This document shows, piece by piece, positions 1 through 5,116 of a stretch of DNA of 5,116 bases. A program made the position numbers and the translations under genes. Origin of the DNA: Gemmatimonadota bacterium. Its GTDB lineage: Bacteria > Gemmatimonadota > Gemmatimonadetes > Gemmatimonadales > GWC2-71-9. The notes under the pieces were generated by a model. That model saw only the letters and a list, made by a program, of their open reading frames with translations, searched no databases and was not told the origin of the DNA. The stretch covers positions 1 through 5,116 of the forward strand of contig JAOUDR010000253.1 in the NCBI GenBank assembly GCA_029859185.1, written 5' to 3'. Position 1 is the stretch's first letter; each line of letters opens with the position of its first letter.

Positions 1-494
1 GCAAGCAGGACGACGGCGTCAGCCACTTCCTGAACCGTTCGCGCGTCGGTATCGATCGTCGCGTCCGCGCGGGCGTAGCATGGTCCCCGGTCGGCCTGCA
101 AACGGCGGAGACGACCGACCATGTCACCGGCCAGGAGCGGCCGGTCCTGCGTCCCCGCAAGCCGGCCGGCGGCCGTCTCGGGCGTGCACGCGAGGTGCAC
201 CACCAGCGCCCGTTCCGCGACCTGTTCCAGGTTGCCTGGCTGCGCCGCCCAACCCGCCCCTGCCGCCAGCACCTGCGGCACTCCCTCGAGCACCTGATTG
301 AGGGCGTCCCGCTCCGCCGCGCGGAACGCCGCTTCGCCACGGGTGGCGAAGATCTGCGCAATGGTGCTCCCGGTCCGTGCTTCCGTGCATGCGTCCAGGT
401 CGCAAAACGGACCGTCGAGCGCGGCGGCGACCAGTCGGCCCACCGTCGTCTTCCCGGCTCCGGACAATCCCACCAGGATCACATGTCGCCTCAC
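1..494 (-). CDS. aroK: Shikimate kinase AroK (3' end cut by window edge)
   Basis: Cytoplasmic enzyme that phosphorylates shikimate to shikimate 3-phosphate with ATP, fifth step of the chorismate pathway. 164 codons are visible with no stop; the family is about 165-175 residues, so only a short tail is missing. The P-loop is GLSGAGKTT (residues 9-17). Asp34, Arg58 (in FRAAE), Arg118 (DRPLL, lid) and Arg136 (DRGPCY) fall at, or within one residue of, the positions of the ATP/shikimate-binding residues known from the Mycobacterium tuberculosis enzyme. The usual Gly-Gly-Gly at 79-81 reads Gly-Ala-Gly. The chosen start is GTG at 494, overlapping the aroC stop as GTGA, and it gives the family's usual N-terminal length. 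An in-frame GTG at 482 has a better-placed GAGG (6 bases upstream) and would also leave a complete P-loop. Family assignment is secure; the exact start is not. Confidence 0.93.
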   Translation of the reverse strand, partial: MRRHVILVGLSGAGKTTVGRLVAAALDGPFCDLDACTEARTGSTIAQIFATRGEAAFRAAERDALNQVLEGVPQVLAAGAGWAAQPGNLEQVAERALVVHLACTPETAAGRLAGTQDRPLLAGDMVGRLRRLQADRGPCYARADATIDTDARTVQEVADAVVLL

Positions 495-1690
495 GCGTCG
501 CCGGAGCCCTTGGTCCGTGCGCGCAGGCGCGTGACGTACTGCTCGTAGCCGGCCCGCACGTCGGCCAACGCGTCGCCACCGAACTTCTCCGTAACGGCGT
601 CCGCAAGCACCAACGCCGTCATGGCTTCGGCAATGACGCCGAGGGCCGGCACCGCCGTCACATCCGCGCGCTCCGCCTGCGCCTTCGACGCCTTCCCCGT
701 GGCGAGGTCGACCGTCTGCAGGGGGCGCATCAACGTGGAAATCGGTTTCATGGCCACCCGCAGCACCAGCGGCGCGCCGGTGGTCATCCCGCCCTCGAGC
801 CCACCGGCCCGATTCGTGGTCCGCAGGAATCCGCCGGCCGCCGGCCCGACGCCCTGGACGATCGCATCGTGCACCTGGGAGCCCCGCAGGGCCGCCGTGC
901 CGAACCCGAGCCCGACGGCCACACCCTTGACCGCCGGGATGGACATCAGCGCCTGCGCGAGCCTGCCATCCAGCTTCCGATCCCACGACACGTGCGAGCC
1001 GAGGCCCACGGGCAGCCCGCGCACGACGACCTCCACCACACCACCGAGGGTGTCCCGATCGCGCTTGGCGGCGTCGATGGCAGCCACCATGGCACCAGCG
1101 GCCGTCGCATCGAGGCAGCGGACCGGTGAGGCATCCGCGACGGCGTTCAGCGGTACCGGCAACCCGTCAGGCGACGGGGCCTCCACGTCGCCGATCCGGA
1201 TGACGTGGCTGCCGATCTCCACGTCGAAGCACGCCAGCAAGACACGGCATACCGCCCCGCAGGCCACGCGGGCCGCCGTCTCCCGCGCGCTCGCCCGCTC
1301 GAGGATGTCCCGCGCGTCCGTCCGGTCGTATTTCAGGGCACCGACGAGATCCGCATGACCGGGGCGCGGCCGGTGGACCGCCCGGCGGCGCGGGGCCGCC
1401 TTGGGGGGATCGGGCTCCACCGCCATCACGTCCTGCCAGTGCTCCCAATCGCGGTTCCGGATGAGCAGGGCGATGGGCGACCCCAGGGTTTCGCCCGCCC
1501 GCACGCCGCTCAGGATCTCGACCTGATCCGCTTCGATCTTCATGCGGGCGCCGCGCCCGTGCCCCATCATGCGGCGCCGGAGATCGGCGTCGACGTGGGC
1601 CGCACGCAGCGGCAGGCCCGCCGGCACACCCTCGAGGATCGCCAGCAGGGCCTGCCCGTGCGATTCGCCGGCGGTCGTGAAGCGGATCAT
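491..1690 (-). CDS. aroC: Chorismate synthase AroC
   Basis: Converts 5-enolpyruvylshikimate 3-phosphate to chorismate by loss of phosphate, using reduced FMN; last step of the shikimate pathway, cytoplasmic. The 399-residue product is the long form, close in length to the mycobacterial enzyme and longer than the E. coli one (about 360). Visible family motifs: GESHG (8-12) with the conserved His11; RPGHAD (109-114) with the second conserved His112; ERASARET (131-138); NRAGGLEGG (293-301) and AMKPIST (313-319). The third signature appears as RADVTAVPA (341-349), with Ala where most members have Ser in RSD. ATG at 1690 is supported by GGAGG 8 bases upstream and by the standard N-terminus (MIRFTTAGESHG). 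The gene sits 181 bases after pilQ and overlaps aroK by four bases, so the two are probably cotranscribed and translationally coupled. Confidence 0.97.
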   Translation of the reverse strand: MIRFTTAGESHGQALLAILEGVPAGLPLRAAHVDADLRRRMMGHGRGARMKIEADQVEILSGVRAGETLGSPIALLIRNRDWEHWQDVMAVEPDPPKAAPRRRAVHRPRPGHADLVGALKYDRTDARDILERASARETAARVACGAVCRVLLACFDVEIGSHVIRIGDVEAPSPDGLPVPLNAVADASPVRCLDATAAGAMVAAIDAAKRDRDTLGGVVEVVVRGLPVGLGSHVSWDRKLDGRLAQALMSIPAVKGVAVGLGFGTAALRGSQVHDAIVQGVGPAAGGFLRTTNRAGGLEGGMTTGAPLVLRVAMKPISTLMRPLQTVDLATGKASKAQAERADVTAVPALGVIAEAMTALVLADAVTEKFGGDALADVRAGYEQYVTRLRARTKGSGDA

Positions 1691-1704
1691 GCGGAGGGCC
1701 TCCG
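1691..1704 (-). promoter_or_regulatory. aroC ribosome binding site inside a small inverted repeat
   Basis: On the minus strand GGAGG (1703-1699) lies 8 bases before the aroC ATG, a good Shine-Dalgarno. It is part of a perfect inverted repeat, CGGAG (1704-1700) paired with CTCCG (1696-1692) around a 3-base loop, so the site could be masked in the folded mRNA. The Shine-Dalgarno is well supported; any regulatory role of the fold is inference. Confidence 0.7.
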
Positions 1705-1731
1705 AAATGGCGGGCGGGCGGATGGCGGGCG

Positions 1732-1782
1732 AACCGGATACGCCTCAAACGTAGCGACCCCTCCCCACATCCGGTTATCCGG
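1732..1782. repeat. AACCGGAT / ATCCGGTT inverted repeat plus a third ATCCGG copy
   Basis: On the plus strand AACCGGAT (1732-1739) and ATCCGGTT (1769-1776) form a perfect 8-bp inverted repeat with a 29-base spacer. ATCCGG recurs directly after it (1777-1782). The dyad is centred near 1754, beside the candidate -10, so the arrangement could be an operator. An 8-bp match in this much GC-rich DNA is only mildly unlikely by chance. Confidence 0.4.
1746..1753 (-). promoter_or_regulatory. Candidate -10 element for aroC-aroK
   Basis: The minus strand reads TACGTTTG here, which matches the TAnnTTTG -10 consensus described for Bacteroidetes primary promoters and also the minimal TAnnnT form. It lies just downstream of the putative pilQ terminator and would give an aroC leader of roughly 50 bases. 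I find no convincing -35/-33 TTG at the right distance, so this is tentative. Confidence 0.3.
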
Positions 1783-1800
1783 CCGTCGCGCCTGCCCCCC

Positions 1801-1833
1801 AAACGAACGAGCCCGGCGCGGGGCCGGGCTCGT
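1801..1833 (-). terminator. Hairpin terminator after pilQ
   Basis: A perfect 11-bp stem, ACGAGCCCGGC (1807-1817) against its reverse complement (1823-1833), closes a 5-base loop. In the direction of pil transcription it is followed by TCGTTT (1806-1801), a short imperfect U-run, then a G-run. It begins about 38 bases past the pilQ stop. The position and stem strength suit intrinsic termination or attenuation of the pil transcript. The weak U-tract means some read-through into aroC is likely. Confidence 0.65.
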
Positions 1834-1871
1834 CGCCTGCTAGCGTCTTCGCGGGGTGGCCAGCAAACCTC

Positions 1872-3686
1872 CTACCGGCCTCCGCCAAACGCGATCTCTT
1901 CATCGCCCGTATCGATGATGTGTGGCGTCACCAGAATCAGCAGGTCGCGTCGTGACTCGCGCCGCGAGGTGAATCCGAACAGGCTGCCGACGATCGGCAA
2001 GTCCACCAGGAACGGGATACCACTCTTGGCCACCGTCAGCTCGGTGACCGTGAGGCCACCGATCACCGCGGTCTGACCGTCATCGACGAGAATCTGATTG
2101 TCGGCCTGTTGCGTCGCGAACGAATACCCGAGGTCCGCCGGCGCTTCCTTGACGGACGAGTTCTCGGCGTGCAGCTGCATGAGGATCTGCCCGCTCGCCG
2201 TCACGTGCGGGGTGACCTCCAAGATGATGCCGATGTCTTCGAACTGCGTCGTCGTACGCGGCGCTCCCGTGCCGCCGGCGATCGCGCCCTGATCGACGAC
2301 TCGCAACGGCACCCGCTCACCAACCTGGATCTTGGCCTTGGTGTTGTCCGCCGTCGTGATGACCGGCTCGGCCTGAAGATCCGCGAGCTCGACCCGCTGC
2401 AGGGCCTCGACGAACGTCGTGAGGCTGTACCCGCCGATGGCGGTAGAGAAGATCAGGTTGAGCGCCGATCCCGGGATGAGCGCACTGGCGTTGGCGATGC
2501 CGGACAGCGCATTCCCGCCCACGTCCACGACCGTGACATCCGGATCGTACGACTCGAACGTGACATAGTCGGCGTTCCCGTCGCCATCGGCGTCCACGCC
2601 GTTGGCCGTGCTCGGGTCGGGACGCTGGATCAGCTCATTGAAGAACTGTGTGGAGGTCCCCAGATCATAGCGGACGCCCAGGTTCTCGATGTCCGTCCGG
2701 TCGACGAAGATCAGCTTGGCATGGATCGAGACCTGCGGCGTACGCACGTCCAAGCGGGAGACGAACACCGAGTCGTCGACGATGCGGCTGCCGACGTCGG
2801 TGATGATCAGCGTGTTCGTCGCCGTATCCGCCACCACCTTCCCCCGAGTCGACAGGACCGACTTCAGGGGCTCGACCAGGGCGCCGGCCCGCTGGTAGTT
2901 CACGCGGATGAGTTTGGTCGTGAGCGGCTCGAGCGAGTCCCGCTTGGCCAGAATCTCCGGGTTGTCCACCCGGATGATCCCAGACGTTTCTTCCACGGCC
3001 GACAGGCCCTGCGAAGACAGAATCGACTCGAACGCCACGTCCCACGGCTGGTTCCGGATCTCGGCCGTGATGACGCCCGAGACGTCCTTCCCCAGGATGA
3101 TGGACCGCCCGCTGAACGCCGCGAGGCCGGCCATGACGTCGGCAATCGACGCCGAGTCATACGTGACCGTGATGCGCGGCTGCTGCGACTGCGGGGCGTT
3201 GAGCGCGGGGACCGGCGGGGCCGGGGCCGCATACGGCGACGCCATCGTGCCACCCGTCGCGGTGGCGGCGAGTGCCCGTGGCTCGAGCGACGACCAGGCC
3301 GCAAAGGACTGATCGGAGCCGAACGCCACGCGGATCATCCCCTCGCCCTGCTCGATCGTGTAGTCGCGCAGCCCTTCGAGCTCCACGACGATCCGAACGA
3401 CGTCCGCGCGATACTGGGCGTACCGCACGTTGAGGATGCCCGCACGGTTGACGCCATCGTACAGCGCGCGCGTGCCGCCGAGAGTCGCGCCGGTGATGTC
3501 CACCACGAGGCGAGACGGGCTATCCAAGGTGAAATCCTGGTACCCGACGGACCCCGCGACGTCGATGACCACTTCCGCCCGGCCCGGAGCCGGCAGGACG
3601 CTCACAGCCGTGACCTCTCCGGGTCCGGCGTGCGCAGGCGAGGCCGCGAGCGCGAGGCCGGCGGCGAAAACGAGAGACCGCATCAT
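1872..3686 (-). CDS. pilQ: Type IV pilus secretin PilQ
   Basis: Outer-membrane secretin that forms the gated pore for the type IV pilus. The 604-residue protein starts with a Sec signal peptide (residues 1-20, ending SPAHA). Next come one AMIN-type peptidoglycan-binding domain (about 23-123), an Ala/Pro-rich linker (about 137-170), an STN/N0-like domain (about 171-242), an N1-like domain (about 257-315) and the secretin domain (about 318-592). The secretin signature is clear (GQTAVIGGL at 537-545, then IPFLVDLPIVGSLF at 557-570), with Val561 where Gly is usual in FLGDIP. It is shorter than the roughly 710-770 residue PilQ of Pseudomonas and Neisseria, having a single AMIN domain. A DxDxDGxxD loop occurs at 365-373. 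ATG at 3686 overlaps the pilP stop as ATGA and has AGGAGG 7 bases upstream. A second in-frame ATG follows at 3683. Confidence 0.95.
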   Translation of the reverse strand: MMRSLVFAAGLALAASPAHAGPGEVTAVSVLPAPGRAEVVIDVAGSVGYQDFTLDSPSRLVVDITGATLGGTRALYDGVNRAGILNVRYAQYRADVVRIVVELEGLRDYTIEQGEGMIRVAFGSDQSFAAWSSLEPRALAATATGGTMASPYAAPAPPVPALNAPQSQQPRITVTYDSASIADVMAGLAAFSGRSIILGKDVSGVITAEIRNQPWDVAFESILSSQGLSAVEETSGIIRVDNPEILAKRDSLEPLTTKLIRVNYQRAGALVEPLKSVLSTRGKVVADTATNTLIITDVGSRIVDDSVFVSRLDVRTPQVSIHAKLIFVDRTDIENLGVRYDLGTSTQFFNELIQRPDPSTANGVDADGDGNADYVTFESYDPDVTVVDVGGNALSGIANASALIPGSALNLIFSTAIGGYSLTTFVEALQRVELADLQAEPVITTADNTKAKIQVGERVPLRVVDQGAIAGGTGAPRTTTQFEDIGIILEVTPHVTASGQILMQLHAENSSVKEAPADLGYSFATQQADNQILVDDGQTAVIGGLTVTELTVAKSGIPFLVDLPIVGSLFGFTSRRESRRDLLILVTPHIIDTGDEEIAFGGGR

Positions 3687-4180
3687 TGACTTGCCTCCTG
3701 GCGACGCCGGAGCGACAGGACGACCTGTCGATCCACGCCGAACTCCTGCACGACTGCGATGACCTCCGTGGCCCGCACCTCGACGATCCGGACACGACCA
3801 ACGACATCGCCGGGTCGAACGGTGAACCGCCGCATGTCCGTGATGTCATGGAGCACGGCGACGCTGCGTTGCGGGTACCGGGGGTCGAACGTGATTGCGA
3901 CGACGCGGAGATCGCGGGGCAATGGCCGCACGTCTCCGAACTTCAAGAGCGATACGAACGGATCCCGGCCGGAGCCGCGAAACGAGAACACCTCGCGGGC
4001 CAGCGCGAGCGACGCCCCACTGGTGTCTTCCTGCCCACCGACGGCATCCGCTACCGCGCCCGCCGGCGGCGGGGGCTCGACCGCGGGCTGCCCGGCAGGT
4101 GGCGCCTCCTCGGCGCCCCCGCAGGCGGCAACGAGCAGGGCCGCCGTGAGCCACGGAGCCCAACGCTTACCGGTCGCCAC
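3683..4180 (-). CDS. pilP: Type IV pilus assembly lipoprotein PilP
   Basis: Inner-membrane lipoprotein that connects the PilN-PilO pair to the periplasmic part of PilQ. A lipoprotein signal ends in the lipobox LVAAC (Cys22 counted from the GTG at 4186; Cys20 from 4180). A Pro/Ala-rich disordered linker follows (about 29-60), then the typical RDPF motif (74-77, in SGRDPFVSLL) and a small beta-rich domain (about 90-160, including FTVRPGDVVGRVRI), all counted from 4186. Two in-frame GTG starts compete. For GTG 4186 the AGGAG abuts the start codon with no spacing. GTG 4180 has AGGAGG 5 bases upstream and is preferred, giving 165 residues. The start overlaps the end of pilO and the stop overlaps pilQ, so the gene is embedded in the operon. 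Family call rests on RDPF, lipobox, size and context. Confidence 0.88.
   Translation of the reverse strand: MATGKRWAPWLTAALLVAACGGAEEAPPAGQPAVEPPPPAGAVADAVGGQEDTSGASLALAREVFSFRGSGRDPFVSLLKFGDVRPLPRDLRVVAITFDPRYPQRSVAVLHDITDMRRFTVRPGDVVGRVRIVEVRATEVIAVVQEFGVDRQVVLSLRRRQEASQ
3694..3699 (-). promoter_or_regulatory. pilQ ribosome binding site
   Basis: AGGAGG on the minus strand lies 7 bases before the pilQ ATG at 3686, inside the end of pilP. It favours the first of the two tandem ATG codons. The ATGA overlap also suggests translational coupling to pilP. Confidence 0.75.
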
Positions 4181-4781
4181 CGGCACCTCCTTCGCCCTGA
4201 AGAGGCGGTTGCTTGACGTAGGCTTTCAGCTGGAACGAGGCCTGCAGCAACGACCCCGTCGTGTCCCCAACCGCCTGAGCCGCTTGATCGCTGGCGATGG
4301 TCAGGGACACCTGGTGGGCCACCATGATCCGCCGCAGTGACGCGATGTCGGACAGGAACGCCCCGATCTCGTCGTAATGCCCCAGGACCTGGAACCGATA
4401 CCGCGCCACGCGATACTGGCCTCCGTCCTCGGACCCGAGCGGTGAGAGGTCCGCCACCGAGACGTTCCGCAGCTTGGCGCGATCCGAGATGTCGTTGATC
4501 AGCTGGGCAACCTCGTTATCGGTCGGCACCAGCGTCCGCATGAGCCCGAGGCCTGCCTCGATATCACCTACGCGCTGGCGCAGATCCTCGACCGAACCCC
4601 GGGCCAACTCGCGCCGGGCTGAATCGACCGTCAGCTGGAGCGAGTCCACCTGCCGGTGCAGATCGGCGGTCTCCTGGGCCTTCGGCTCACGCACCAGGAA
4701 CCAGAAGAGCGCAATCGCCCCGATGGGGACGACCATCAGCAGCCACATGAGCTGCTTCTTCTCTTTGTCACTCATCGCCAT
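4167..4781 (-). CDS. pilO: Type IV pilus inner-membrane protein PilO
   Basis: Bitopic inner-membrane protein that pairs with PilN and binds PilP in the alignment subcomplex. The 204-residue product has a short charged cytoplasmic N-terminus (SDKEKKQ), one transmembrane helix (about 12-30), a periplasmic coiled coil (about 35-75, rich in Leu, Glu, Arg) and a ferredoxin-like domain (about 85-190). The region LVPTDNEVAQLINDISDR (84-101) and the segment GHYDEIGAFLSDIASLRR (134-151) are typical of PilO. A Gly-rich tail (GEGGAGGDR) ends the protein; its codons also supply the pilP Shine-Dalgarno. ATG at 4781 has GAGG 7 bases upstream. An ATG at 4775 is in frame but badly spaced. It begins 4 bases after the pilN stop. 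Confidence 0.93.
   Translation of the reverse strand: MAMSDKEKKQLMWLLMVVPIGAIALFWFLVREPKAQETADLHRQVDSLQLTVDSARRELARGSVEDLRQRVGDIEAGLGLMRTLVPTDNEVAQLINDISDRAKLRNVSVADLSPLGSEDGGQYRVARYRFQVLGHYDEIGAFLSDIASLRRIMVAHQVSLTIASDQAAQAVGDTTGSLLQASFQLKAYVKQPPLQGEGGAGGDR
4182..4187 (-). promoter_or_regulatory. pilP ribosome binding site, deciding the start
   Basis: The minus strand reads AGGAGG here, followed 5 bases later by GTG at 4180-4178. The upstream GTG at 4186-4184 overlaps this motif, so the ribosome would more naturally use the second GTG. Confidence 0.55.
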
Positions 4782-4785
4782 GGGG

Positions 4786-5116
4786 CTACCTCACAGATTC
4801 CTGGATCGGCGCCAGGCGAATGAAGGCGGAATCCGCCGTCATGTACGTCACGGTCACGGAGAACGCCTGCACGGGCCGCTCATCCTCGAGTACGGACTGC
4901 ACCGCCCCGAACTCCGCGTTCCGCACCCACGGTGAGGCGGCGAGTTGGCTCACGAAGCGCGTGTACGCCGACAGGTCCGGCGTCCGTCCTTCGATGGCGA
5001 ACCGAATCGGCGGCGGCGCCGTGGAATCGGCCAGGTCATCGAACGTGGCGGCCGCGGACTGCAACGAGACGAGCCAGGTGTAGTCCGGCAGCGCCTTGGT
5101 GACCTCTTCCATGATG
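4786..5116 (-). CDS. pilN: Type IV pilus assembly protein PilN, C-terminal part (5' end cut by window edge)
   Basis: Inner-membrane partner of PilO; its cytoplasmic tail normally docks on PilM. Only the periplasmic C-terminal part is here: about 109 residues of a protein usually near 180-200. The frame is open to the window edge. The Met at 5112 is internal, since an in-frame Ile codon precedes it and the sequence around it (MEEVTKALPDYTWLVSL) matches the mid-protein LP..vWL segment of PilN. A ferredoxin-like pattern follows (FAIEGRTPDLSAYTRFVSQLAAS, shown here only in part: FAIEGRTPDLSAYTRF, about 39-54 from Met 5112). The transmembrane helix and PilM-binding motif would lie upstream, beyond 5116. 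TAG stop at 4788-4786, 4 bases before pilO. Confidence 0.88.
   Translation of the reverse strand, partial: IMEEVTKALPDYTWLVSLQSAAATFDDLADSTAPPPIRFAIEGRTPDLSAYTRFVSQLAASPWVRNAEFGAVQSVLEDERPVQAFSVTVTYMTADSAFIRLAPIQESVR

Larger units (their letters stand above)
1691..1871. other. pilQ-aroC intergenic region
   Basis: This is the only sizeable non-coding gap in the window (181 bases). From the pilQ side it holds an AGGAGG overlapping the pilQ stop with no usable start codon after it, then the terminator-like hairpin, ATCCGG repeats, a candidate -10, a tandem pair of ATGGCGGGCG (plus-strand 1707-1716 and 1722-1731, period 15), and the aroC Shine-Dalgarno. I see no tRNA, small RNA with a recognisable fold, or open reading frame worth calling on either strand. 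Confidence 0.6.

Noticed and set aside
124..606. Minus-strand 160-codon frame across the aroC-aroK junction
   Set aside because: It is out of frame with both genes. The correct frame from GTG 494 gives a full shikimate kinase P-loop and substrate-binding residues.
377..1358. Plus-strand open frames of about 245-250 codons opposite aroC and aroK
   Set aside because: They are low-complexity, Arg/Pro/Ser-rich translations lying opposite clear AroC and AroK coding sequence, with no family resemblance.
1167..1802. Minus-strand 211-codon frame covering the aroC leader and 5' half
   Set aside because: It is a frame-shifted shadow of AroC, Arg/Gly/Pro-rich and without domains. No frameshift is needed, since AroC is intact in its own frame.
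1847..1867. Eight-codon TTG-started frame after the pilQ stop
   Set aside because: The Shine-Dalgarno is only one base from the TTG and the peptide is trivial, so it is not called as a gene.
2109..3689. A 526-codon open frame on the plus strand, antisense to pilQ
   Set aside because: It exactly shadows pilQ, is very rich in Arg, Asp and Gly with no recognisable domain, and such long antisense frames are expected in GC-rich coding DNA. PilQ on the other strand has a full set of family motifs.

Overview
The window is GC-rich and every gene reads leftward (minus strand). It holds the end of a type IV pilus assembly cluster followed by two shikimate-pathway genes. In transcription order, from high to low coordinates: pilN (3' part only), pilO, pilP, pilQ, a 181-base gap, aroC, and aroK (cut off a few codons before its stop). 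The order pilNOPQ followed by aromatic-biosynthesis genes recalls the pilMNOPQ-aroK-aroB arrangement of gammaproteobacteria. Here aroC is inserted, AroC is the long type, and the Pil proteins look divergent. I infer a deep-branching, high-GC, diderm bacterium, with Gemmatimonadota the best guess. This rests on overall character only, not on a phylogenetic marker or a search.

Region 3683-5116 encodes the alignment subcomplex and outer-membrane pore of the pilus machine. PilN and PilO are inner-membrane partners. PilP is a lipoprotein that links them to PilQ, the secretin through which the pilus passes. The genes are tightly coupled: a 4-base gap (pilN/pilO), a 14-20 base overlap (pilO/pilP) and an ATGA overlap (pilP/pilQ).

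Region 1691-1871 is the only real intergenic gap. It carries a perfect 11-bp hairpin that probably terminates the pil transcript. It then holds a promoter-like TACGTTTG sequence, flanked by an 8-bp inverted repeat, and a Shine-Dalgarno lying inside a small hairpin just before aroC. This suggests aroC-aroK has at least its own promoter.

Region 1-1690 holds aroC (chorismate synthase) and aroK (shikimate kinase), joined by a GTGA overlap. They are the seventh and fifth steps of the path to chorismate.

Nothing here amounts to a wholly new system. The points most worth a second look are a DxDxDGxxD calcium-loop-like insertion in the secretin, an alanine in the shikimate-binding Gly-Gly-Gly motif of AroK, and the structured aroC leader.
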